A stretch of 5,442 bases of DNA. Origin: Alphaproteobacteria bacterium. GTDB lineage: Bacteria > Pseudomonadota > Alphaproteobacteria > UBA9219. Below are positions 1 to 5,395 of the stretch, piece after piece. A model generated the notes under the pieces. It was not told the origin of the DNA. It searched no databases and saw nothing but the letters and a program-made list of their open reading frames with translations. Position 1 is the stretch's first letter. Each line of letters begins with the position of its first letter. The stretch covers positions 1-5,442 of the forward strand of contig JAQUUS010000125.1 in the NCBI GenBank assembly GCA_028693775.1, in the 5' to 3' direction. Position numbers and translations under genes: made by a program.

Positions 1-50
1 CCCCGGCCTGTTTTAGGAAAAACCGGATTATTTAAAACAAAGAGAAACAA
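1..50 (+). promoter_or_regulatory. Leader upstream of the paralogue array (possible promoter/5' region)
   Basis: This is the only sequence available upstream of the first array gene. It is A/T-rich close to the start codon, with a TTATTTAAA stretch at about 28-36 that could act as a -10 region, but no matching -35 hexamer can be named with confidence. A short CCGG/CCGG dyad (3-6 and 23-26) encloses a smaller CCT/AGG dyad (7-9 and 15-17) and could be an operator or just chance. The ribosome-binding site is weak: AGAGA at 41-45, a few bases before the ATG. The true promoter may lie left of the window. Confidence 0.2.
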
Positions 51-722
51 ATGAATATTGCAGGACTCACCATAAGCCGCCAAAAAGCGAAAGACAAAAA
101 GGAATGTCTTGAGGACGAAATCGAGACCATTCTCCAGCGATTTGATTCCGAAGCAAACGGAGACGCACAAGCGAACGCGACGACGGCCCTTCTGCCGTCC
201 GGGCATTTCGGCGCCCTGAAAGTCGTAAAAGGCCAAAAATACAACACCCACGAACTCATTGAGAACTACAGAGAGCCGTTGGTTCAAACCATCGAAGCCC
301 TGTACGCAGACGCGTTCTCGGGAAACAAGCCCAGCAGGGCCGAGCTTGAAGAAAATGCAGAATACATTATCCGCGAAGAATTCCGGGACGCATGCATCGA
401 CGTCTCGGTCACCAGGGAATGCTCGTCGATCGGAGGCGTCGTTTTTTCGCTTGGCGCAATCGCCTTGCTCCCGATTGCCGGGTTCTCGGCCTCGGCTGGA
501 ATCCTTGCGTCGGCGAGCGGCGTTGCTGCAAGTTACGCGTACCACAAATGGGCGAAAAAGCAGGACCTCAAAATCGACCGCTTCACCCAGCTTGAACGCA
601 TCGCAGCCAAAAACGACCAGAACACAGCGTCGTTCGAAGGAGATAAAGGCGTATACAAAAGGGCCGTCCGCAATATCAAAAAAATGACCAAAGGAAAGAA
701 AAAAATTCCCTATCCGTATTGA
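51..722 (+). CDS. Array gene 1: unrecognised hairpin-membrane family protein, longest and divergent paralogue
   Basis: I do not recognise this 223-residue family; the function is unknown. It aligns with the next four genes. Residues about 19-31 are an amphipathic head matching the AEIDSIL region of its neighbours. A linker follows that is longer than theirs (about 32-62), then the motif KYNTHELIE at 63-71 and a charged helix with IIREEF at 106-111. Residues about 126-164 are almost uncharged and rich in Gly, Ala and Ser, broken by a Pro near 141, so a two-helix membrane hairpin is likely. The tail (195-220) carries the family signature: GDKGVYKRA, then RNIKK, then GKKKIP. There is no signal peptide. 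ATG 51 is chosen because it precedes the conserved head, although its Shine-Dalgarno sequence is poor. The next gene starts 40 nt downstream, so co-transcription is likely. The KYN.HELIE motif links it most closely to array gene 5. Confidence 0.85.
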   Translation: MNIAGLTISRQKAKDKKECLEDEIETILQRFDSEANGDAQANATTALLPSGHFGALKVVKGQKYNTHELIENYREPLVQTIEALYADAFSGNKPSRAELEENAEYIIREEFRDACIDVSVTRECSSIGGVVFSLGAIALLPIAGFSASAGILASASGVAASYAYHKWAKKQDLKIDRFTQLERIAAKNDQNTASFEGDKGVYKRAVRNIKKMTKGKKKIPYPY

Positions 723-750
723 TCCGGGCAAAAACGAAAGGCGAGACAAC

Positions 751-755
751 AAGGA
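751..755 (+). promoter_or_regulatory. Ribosome-binding site of array gene 2
   Basis: AAGGA lies 7 nt before the ATG at 763. It is one of the two best Shine-Dalgarno matches in the array and supports that start. Confidence 0.55.
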
Positions 756-762
756 AAAAAGA

Positions 763-1383
763 ATGATCAAGAAGAACCGAAAGAATTACAAAGCGGAAAT
801 AGACTCGATTTTGAAAAAAATCGAGAAGGACCCGCAGGAAAACTCGTCGCTCGTCATGCGTTCGTCCGGGCTTCCGGCCAAAACGGCCCTGTACTATAAC
901 CCCTACGAACTGATCGACATCTATAGAGACCCCCTCGCGAGGGCAATAAAAACCTCTTTCGGTAAAACCGCATTGGACACGCCGGAAAACGATGAAACAT
1001 ACCGCAAAACAGCCGAAAGAGCGATCCGCGATGAATTCAATTACGAGGCCAAGGACGGCTTGGTCATCAAAGGTGGGTTCGCGCCTATTGGAACAGGCGC
1101 ACTCTCCGTCGCCGCGGCCGCAACGGGGCTCATCTTTGGAATCCATCCCTTCGCTGCGGCCTGTGCCGGCCTCGGCGGCCTGTCTATAAGTTTCCTGGTC
1201 TTCGCAAAAGCGGCCAGCGACAGTTCCGATATCGAGGAGATGTTCCGCCGCGAAAAGCGTGCGTTGAACTACGCAACAGACCCCACGACGATCGAAGGAA
1301 ACAAAGCGATCTACAAAAGAGCGGAACATAACGTCAAAAAAATCATAGCAGGGAAGAAAAAGATGCGGGAAAACGCTCTCTGA
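763..1383 (+). CDS. Array gene 2: unrecognised hairpin-membrane family protein
   Basis: Family and function are not recognised. The 206-residue product belongs to the close trio with the next two genes: 36 of the first 58 residues are identical to array gene 3. The order is a lysine-rich start, the head YKAEIDSILKKI at 9-20, RSSGLPAK at 33-40, and YYNPYELIDIY at 44-54. A charged helix with AIRDEF follows at 87-92. A hydrophobic Gly/Ala-rich segment at about 104-148, with His-Pro near 128-129, is the likely turn of a membrane hairpin. The tail has EEMF at 158-161, TDP at 172-174, GNKAIYKRA at 179-187 and IIAGKKKM at 194-201. There is no signal peptide. Long frames on the opposite strand cover this gene, but differences between the paralogues fall mostly at third positions of this frame, so the + strand is the coding one. 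Confidence 0.88.
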   Translation: MIKKNRKNYKAEIDSILKKIEKDPQENSSLVMRSSGLPAKTALYYNPYELIDIYRDPLARAIKTSFGKTALDTPENDETYRKTAERAIRDEFNYEAKDGLVIKGGFAPIGTGALSVAAAATGLIFGIHPFAAACAGLGGLSISFLVFAKAASDSSDIEEMFRREKRALNYATDPTTIEGNKAIYKRAEHNVKKIIAGKKKMRENAL

Positions 1384-1399
1384 ACTCAAAACAAAAACG

Positions 1400-1420
1400 A
1401 TGGAACATTACGAAAGCTGA
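1400..1420 (+). other. Possible six-codon leader ORF before array gene 3
   Basis: An ATG at 1400 opens a six-codon frame (MEHYES) that stops at 1418-1420, only 4 nt before the ATG of array gene 3. The start of array gene 3 has no clear Shine-Dalgarno sequence, so translation of this leader could couple into it. The homologous ATGGAA before array gene 4 (2105) opens a frame that does not stop before that gene's start, so the leader peptide is not conserved as a unit. No good ribosome-binding site precedes it. It may be chance. Confidence 0.15.
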
Positions 1421-1424
1421 AAAA

Positions 1425-2048
1425 ATGACCGAAAAGAGCCAAGAAAAGTACAAAGCGGAGATAGACTCGATTTTAAAAACAATCGACACGGCCCAGTATA
1501 AAGAAACGTCGCTTGTCACGCGTTCGTCCGAGCTCCCGGCCAAAGCGGCCCAATACTACAACCCCTACGAATTGGTCGATATCTACAGCGGCCCGCTCAT
1601 CAATACAATGAAGGCCTACTACGGACAGGTTGTGCCCAACTCGCCCGAAACCGAGGAGAAGTACCGCCTCACAGCGGAAAAAACCATTCGCGACGCATTC
1701 AACTATCAGGCCGACGCCGGCATATTCCGCAGAATAGCCATCCCCTTCGGAACGGGAGCGCTCTTGACCGTCGTAACCGTCCTGCACACCGCTGTCGCCG
1801 CCGCAGATCTCATGGGCGGAGGCCTCGGCCTCGCAGGCATTTCTATCAGCTACGCTTTGTTCAAGAAAGCGATGAAAGATAACACCGAAGTCGAAAACAT
1901 GTTCGAGCTTGAAAGGCTCGCGCTGGCAAACAACACGGATCCCACAAAGCTCAAAGGGAACAAGGCCATCTACAAACGGACGGAACGAAAGATCAAAAAA
2001 ATCATCGCAGGCAAGAAAGATATGCCGAAGCCTTTTTCACAACCATAA
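1425..2048 (+). CDS. Array gene 3: unrecognised hairpin-membrane family protein
   Basis: Function is unknown. The 207-residue paralogue is closest to array gene 4: 42 of the first 58 residues and 37 of the last 61 are identical, while the hydrophobic middle matches at only a few positions. Visible parts are the head YKAEIDSILK at 9-18, RSSELPAKA at 33-41, YYNPYELVDIY at 44-54 and TIRDAFNYQA at 87-96. A hydrophobic Gly/Ala/Val-rich stretch follows at about 104-146, with an Asp (128) and a GGG (131-133) marking a likely turn of a membrane hairpin. The C-terminal helix contains VENMFELERLAL at 156-167, TDP at 171-173, GNKAIYKR at 178-185 and IIAGKKDMP at 193-201. The ATG at 1425 aligns with its neighbours' starts, but the region before it (GAAAGCTGAAAAA) has no proper Shine-Dalgarno sequence. 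Translation may depend on coupling with upstream translation. Confidence 0.88.
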   Translation: MTEKSQEKYKAEIDSILKTIDTAQYKETSLVTRSSELPAKAAQYYNPYELVDIYSGPLINTMKAYYGQVVPNSPETEEKYRLTAEKTIRDAFNYQADAGIFRRIAIPFGTGALLTVVTVLHTAVAAADLMGGGLGLAGISISYALFKKAMKDNTEVENMFELERLALANNTDPTKLKGNKAIYKRTERKIKKIIAGKKDMPKPFSQP

Positions 2049-2129
2049 GAAAAAACGACATAAAAACGCGCACAATTTGATTGAAGCCGCGCAAAACCGA
2101 AACGATGGAATACCGGGAGAGCAAAAAAA
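2049..2129 (+). promoter_or_regulatory. Longest gap inside the array, with RBS of array gene 4
   Basis: This 81-nt spacer is about twice the other gaps. Its second half aligns with the leader of array gene 3 (ACGATGGAA followed by an A-rich run). Its first half (about 2049-2088) is extra, A/T-rich sequence. GGGAGA at 2115-2120, 9 nt before the ATG at 2130, is a reasonable Shine-Dalgarno sequence. TTGATT near 2077 resembles a -35 element, but no acceptable -10 lies at the right distance, so an internal promoter is not supported. Confidence 0.35.
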
Positions 2130-2747
2130 ATGGCCGAGAAAAACAAAGAGAATTACGAAGCGGAAATAGGTTCGATTTTGAAAAAAATCGACGAAGCCCC
2201 GCATAAAGAAACGGCGCTTGTCGCGCGTTCGTCCGAACTTCCGGCCCGAGCGACCCAGTACTACAACCCCTACGAACTGGTCGACCGTTACAGCGTCCCC
2301 CTGAGCAGAGCGATAGAAACCTACTTTGCGCAAGTCGTTTCCGATACGCCGGAAAACAGGGGAAAATGCCTGACGGAAGCCAAAACAGCCATTCGCGAAG
2401 AATTTGAACATCAAGCCAGAGTCCTTGGAGAGAGAGAAGCCAAGAGCATTGTAGCCGAGATGGCCTCTCTCTTCGTGATCGTCCTGAATTTTGTATGCAT
2501 GAATTCGCCCGTCATAGCGTGCGTGGGCGTCGGCGCTCTGATGATGAGTTATCTATCCTACAAAAAAGCGGGCAAGGACAGCAAAGAAGTCGAAAAAATG
2601 TTCCAGCTTAAAAAAATTGCCCTTGCGAACGGCATGGATCCCAAAACGATCAAAGGCAATAAAGCCGTCTACAAGAGATCCGAGCGGAACATCCGAAAAA
2701 TAATCGTAGGCAAGAATAAGATGCCCGATCCTTTCACTCCGAGATAA
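2130..2747 (+). CDS. Array gene 4: unrecognised hairpin-membrane family protein
   Basis: Function is unknown. This 205-residue member of the close trio carries AEIGSILKKID at 11-21, ARSSELPARA at 32-41, YYNPYELVDRY at 44-54 and AIREEFEHQA at 87-96. Its hydrophobic segment at about 107-144 is richer in Val, Met, Cys and Ile than the Gly/Ala-rich ones of its neighbours. Asn-Ser-Pro at 125-127 is the probable turn between two membrane helices. The C-terminal part has EVEKMFQLKKIAL at 153-165, GMDP at 168-171, GNKAVYKRSERNI at 176-188 and GKNKMP at 194-199. The start is supported by GGGAGA nine bases upstream and by alignment with the paralogues. The TAA stop is followed after 18 nt by the ATG of array gene 5, in the same reading frame, so the two are probably translationally coupled. 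Confidence 0.88.
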   Translation: MAEKNKENYEAEIGSILKKIDEAPHKETALVARSSELPARATQYYNPYELVDRYSVPLSRAIETYFAQVVSDTPENRGKCLTEAKTAIREEFEHQARVLGEREAKSIVAEMASLFVIVLNFVCMNSPVIACVGVGALMMSYLSYKKAGKDSKEVEKMFQLKKIALANGMDPKTIKGNKAVYKRSERNIRKIIVGKNKMPDPFTPR

Positions 2748-2765
2748 CCCGGGCAGAAAAAAACC

Positions 2766-3269
2766 ATGAAAAAGAAAAAATACAATATCCACGAACTCAT
2801 CGAATCCAACAAAGAAATCATAACCGCCGCGCTGACCCCGAGTCAGACCGAACAAGGCTGGACCGACGACGAACTGAAAGACAACGTGGCCCGCATGGTC
2901 CACCACGAATACAAAACCGCCGCGCACGAATTGACCCAGCAAGCCCAGAATACGGCCACCAAACTATCGACAAGCATGGTCATTCCCCTTGTCGGCCTGC
3001 TCTATTCCGGAGCCGTCAACAGCCTTTCCGGAGGCCTGATTTCCTTCGGCACGATCCTGGTGCTGCTCGGCACAAGCTCCCTCCTGCGAGCGACGGCCGA
3101 GGCCAACGAGATCGTCGCACGAGCCAGCGTGGACATGGACGCCTTTTCAAGAGAGATAAAGGGCAACGATACGTCCTCTCTCTCCGGAAACAAACGCATC
3201 TACGAAAGAGCGGATCGAAGCATCAAAGCCGCCTGCGCCGGAAAAAAAGAGATCTATCTGGCGCTCTAA
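2766..3269 (+). CDS. Array gene 5: short, head-less paralogue of the hairpin-membrane family
   Basis: Function is unknown. At 167 residues it is about 40 shorter than its neighbours because it lacks the AEIDSIL/RSS.LPA head. It starts directly at the KYNIHELIE motif (5-13), which resembles array gene 1 (KYNTHELIE) more than the YYNPYEL of genes 2-4. A charged region with MVHHEY follows at 44-49. Residues about 67-107 are hydrophobic and Gly/Leu/Ser-rich, with Asn-Ser near 85-86 as a possible hairpin turn. The tail keeps the signature in weaker form: SGNKRIYERADRSIK at 140-154 and AGKKEI at 158-163. ATG 2766 follows the stop of array gene 4 by 18 nt in the same frame, without a strong Shine-Dalgarno sequence. 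The TAA stop overlaps the stop of the converging YejA-like gene. Truncated paralogue or deliberately short member: both are possible. Confidence 0.82.
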   Translation: MKKKKYNIHELIESNKEIITAALTPSQTEQGWTDDELKDNVARMVHHEYKTAAHELTQQAQNTATKLSTSMVIPLVGLLYSGAVNSLSGGLISFGTILVLLGTSSLLRATAEANEIVARASVDMDAFSREIKGNDTSSLSGNKRIYERADRSIKAACAGKKEIYLAL

Positions 3270-5086
3270 GGAGCCTGCCGGGCCCACCAGCTTTCCATGA
3301 CATTGCCATAAGGCGAAAAGCGCGCCGGATGGAGCACGCGCGAAGACCACGACGCAACGTTGTCGGTCCCCAGATAATAAAGCGGAACGAAATAATGTCC
3401 GCGCATCAGAACGCGGTCGAGCGCGCGCGTCAAAGCGACCAGTTCTTCGCGGGTCGAGGCGTTCGGAAGCCGGGCGGCCAGATCGTCGACAACGGCATCC
3501 CGCACCCCTGCATAATTCCGGCTGCCTTTCTGCCCTGCCGCGACAGAGCCCCAAAAATAAGACTGTTCGTTTCCCGGAGACAGAGAGTTCATCCACTTGT
3601 TGGCAGTCACATCGAAATCGAATGCGGCAAACCGCGATTGATATTGAGCGCTATCGACGGTATGCACGCGCGCCTCGATCCCCAAACGCCTGAGAGAAGC
3701 GGCCCAGTTAAGAGCGACCTTTTCCTCGGCCGGATCGCTTAGCATGACCTCGAAAGAAACCGGAATCCCGCCCGGCGTCTGCAAACGCCCGCCCTCGAGG
3801 CGATACCCGGCGGTGCGCAACAAAGCCTCGGCCTTCAGCAGCCCTGCGCGAAACTGGCTTCGCCCGGCGCTCTGTGGCGGCTCGACAGGCTTCGTAAAAA
3901 TGTCCGAAGGAAGCCGGTCCGCATAGCCCCTGAGGATCTCAAGCTCCCTGCCCCGAGGCACGCCCGAAGCGGCCAGCTCCGAATTCGGAAAAAAGCTGTT
4001 AACGCGCCTGTATTGTCCCCTGAACAAATTCCGGTTCACCCAATCGAAATCGAAGGTAAACTGAAGCGCAGCGCGCAAAGCCGGATCGGCCAGAAGCGGG
4101 CGGCGCGTATTGAGCATAAAGCCATAAGCTGGCTCGACGCGGCGGTGAGCGATCTTCTCAAGCTGCACGCGCCCATCGCGCGACGCCGGGACATCGTAGG
4201 CCTGCATCCACCTGTTAGGATCGGCCTCGCGGCGAATATCGTACTGCCCGGCCTTGAAAGCCTGCAAGGACACGCTGTCGTCGCGATAATAATCGACCCT
4301 GATCTTCTCGAAATTATAAAGCCCGCGCGCGCACGGAAGATCCTTGGCCCAATACGCATCGTTTCGCGCAAACGAAATCGAGCGCCCGGCATCGACCGCC
4401 TCGACCCTGTAAGGCCCCGAACCGACGGGAACGCGCAACGTCGTCTCGTTAAATGCGCGGCCCGCCCAGTCATGCCTGGGCAAAACGGGCATATAGCCCA
4501 TAATCAAAGGCATCTCGCGATCGATACGCCCGTCGGCCCCGGTCTTGAACGTAAACCGGATACGCAAAGGCGAAAGAACCTCCGCCTTCTCGACTTTTTT
4601 GTAATAAGTGCGGTGATTGGGCCGCCCCTTGTCGCGCAGGGTCTCATAAGAAAACAAAACATCGTCGGCCGTAACGGGCGTTCCGTCCGAAAACCGCGCC
4701 GACTTGCTGAGATTGAAAACGATCCCGGACCTGTCGTCAGCAAGCTCGACCGACTCGGCAATAAGGCCGTAAAGCGTAAAAGGCTCATCGCTTGCGCGAA
4801 CCATCAGCCGCTCATACACAAGCGAAAAAGTATCGACGCCGACGCCCAAAGGCGCCTGCCCGCGCACAATAAAAGGATTGAGGCTGTCGAACGTGCCCGT
4901 CACGCCGAGCTTCAATAAGCCGCCCTTGGGAGCCGCCGGATCGGCATAAAGAAAATGCGAAAAACCTGGCGAACGAAGAGCCTCGCCCGTCATCGCCAAA
5001 GACGTCTGCGGCCCGCCGTACCGCGCGGCATGTGCGGGAAAACAGGCGAACAAAACCGCCGCTATCAAGAAACCTTTTTTAATCAT
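3266..5086 (-). CDS. yejA: YejA-like periplasmic peptide-binding protein of an ABC transporter (solute-binding family 5)
   Basis: This 606-residue secreted protein is of typical length for the family. Residues 1-20 form a clear signal peptide: Lys-Lys at 3-4, a hydrophobic core, and an AHA cleavage site at 18-20. The mature part has features of family 5 solute-binding proteins, YejA branch: LNPFIVRGQ at 69-77, RFSDGTPVTADDV at 131-143, SLSPGNEQ at 501-508, FWGS at 511-514, GSRN at 521-524 and the helix REELVALTRALDRVL at 546-560. In the known system YejA delivers peptides (including microcin C in E. coli) to the YejBEF inner-membrane importer; the ligand here is inferred only. No permease or ATPase gene follows, because the gene runs straight into the convergent array. 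It starts 36 nt after icmT with a poor Shine-Dalgarno sequence, so it probably shares the icmT transcript. A different oligopeptide or glycopeptide ligand is possible. Confidence 0.9.
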   Translation of the reverse strand: MIKKGFLIAAVLFACFPAHAARYGGPQTSLAMTGEALRSPGFSHFLYADPAAPKGGLLKLGVTGTFDSLNPFIVRGQAPLGVGVDTFSLVYERLMVRASDEPFTLYGLIAESVELADDRSGIVFNLSKSARFSDGTPVTADDVLFSYETLRDKGRPNHRTYYKKVEKAEVLSPLRIRFTFKTGADGRIDREMPLIMGYMPVLPRHDWAGRAFNETTLRVPVGSGPYRVEAVDAGRSISFARNDAYWAKDLPCARGLYNFEKIRVDYYRDDSVSLQAFKAGQYDIRREADPNRWMQAYDVPASRDGRVQLEKIAHRRVEPAYGFMLNTRRPLLADPALRAALQFTFDFDWVNRNLFRGQYRRVNSFFPNSELAASGVPRGRELEILRGYADRLPSDIFTKPVEPPQSAGRSQFRAGLLKAEALLRTAGYRLEGGRLQTPGGIPVSFEVMLSDPAEEKVALNWAASLRRLGIEARVHTVDSAQYQSRFAAFDFDVTANKWMNSLSPGNEQSYFWGSVAAGQKGSRNYAGVRDAVVDDLAARLPNASTREELVALTRALDRVLMRGHYFVPLYYLGTDNVASWSSRVLHPARFSPYGNVMESWWARQAP

Positions 5087-5122
5087 GGCAGGGCCCAGAC
5101 CCGGCGGCGTCGCAAGGACGCG

Positions 5123-5389
5123 TTATCCAAAATCGATCCAATGACGCTTGTAGCGGCCCAGATTGGCAGGCCGGTTGCGTCCGAGAATCCACGACCGGAA
5201 CGAACGGCAAGCCGCCTCGAAAGTAAGCCCGCGCCGCTCGAGAATCCAGAAAAACGCCATGATGACGCAGGCGAACATAAAGGTCCACAAGCGCGCATGA
5301 ACCAGAAACAGAAAAATCGCAAAGAACGCGCGAGCGTCAACCGCGAAAAATCGCGCCGGTTTCTGCGTATTGCGCCAATGAATATCCAT
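5123..5389 (-). CDS. icmT: IcmT/TraK family protein of a type IVB (Dot/Icm-like) secretion or conjugation system
   Basis: The 88-residue product matches my recollection of IcmT/TraK, a small inner-membrane component of type IVB systems; length, layout and motifs agree. HWRNTQKPARFF (4-15) is followed by VDARAFF (17-23). A hydrophobic stretch (22-30) runs into H.R.WTF (31-37), and a second runs to 50. Then come the LERRGLTF turn (50-57), an amphipathic segment and RNRPA (71-75), ending in a basic tail. IcmT is needed for Dot/Icm function in Legionella, and TraK is its IncI-plasmid relative. The ATG is the first possible start: a stop codon in the same frame (5396-5398) lies 6 nt upstream. No strong Shine-Dalgarno sequence is visible, which suggests coupling to an upstream gene. 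Being next to a YejA-like gene is not the usual Dot/Icm order. Identification is from memory of the family, not from a search. Confidence 0.83.
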   Translation of the reverse strand: MDIHWRNTQKPARFFAVDARAFFAIFLFLVHARLWTFMFACVIMAFFWILERRGLTFEAACRSFRSWILGRNRPANLGRYKRHWIDFG

Positions 5390-5395
5390 GAACCG

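Larger units (their letters stand above)
763..2747 (+). repeat. Tandem gene duplication: three near-equal units (array genes 2-4)
   Basis: Three adjacent genes repeat with start-to-start distances of 662 and 705 nt. The leader just before each start also looks related (A-rich with ACGA, and CGATGGAA before genes 3 and 4). DNA similarity is highest near the 5' ends: 793-822, 1455-1484 and 2160-2189 encode the same ten-residue head with only a few base changes. Similarity drops in the hydrophobic middle and rises again at the 3' ends. The outer genes 1 and 5 are older or more diverged members. The units are no longer identical, so the duplications are not very recent. Confidence 0.8.

Noticed and set aside
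3..26. CCGG dyad with inner CCT/AGG as an operator or terminator
   Set aside because: The arms are only 3-4 bases long and there is no T-run after it. It could arise by chance at the window edge.
259..687. A 142-codon frame within array gene 1 on the same strand
   Set aside because: It has low-complexity Ser/Arg/Thr-rich composition and no similarity to the paralogues, while the main frame aligns with them.
676..1389. A long open frame on the - strand covering array gene 2 (237 codons), and shorter ones opposite genes 3 and 4 with similar predicted peptides
   Set aside because: They resemble each other only because they are complements of conserved + strand codons. Base differences between the paralogues fall mainly at third positions of the + frame (GAA/GAG, TTG/TTA, CTG/TTG, GAC/GAT), the + starts align, and some have ribosome-binding sites.
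763..2747. CRISPR array or insertion-sequence explanation for the repeated DNA
   Set aside because: The repeats are whole coding genes about 660-705 nt apart with diverged middles. There are no short regularly spaced repeats, no terminal inverted repeats and no transposase.
51..3269. Toxin-antitoxin or contact-dependent immunity array
   Set aside because: There is no paired small partner, no nuclease or polymorphic-toxin domain and no alternation of two gene types; all five genes are of one family.
4013..4918. A 301-codon + strand frame inside the YejA-like gene
   Set aside because: It is antisense to a gene with a clear signal peptide and family motifs along its full length. The predicted peptide has no recognisable domain and is rich in Arg and Pro, as expected of a GC-rich shadow frame.
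5087..5122. GGG/CCC hairpin between icmT and the YejA-like gene as an attenuator or terminator
   Set aside because: The stem is only a few bases long and no T-run follows on the - strand. The short gap fits an ordinary operon junction.
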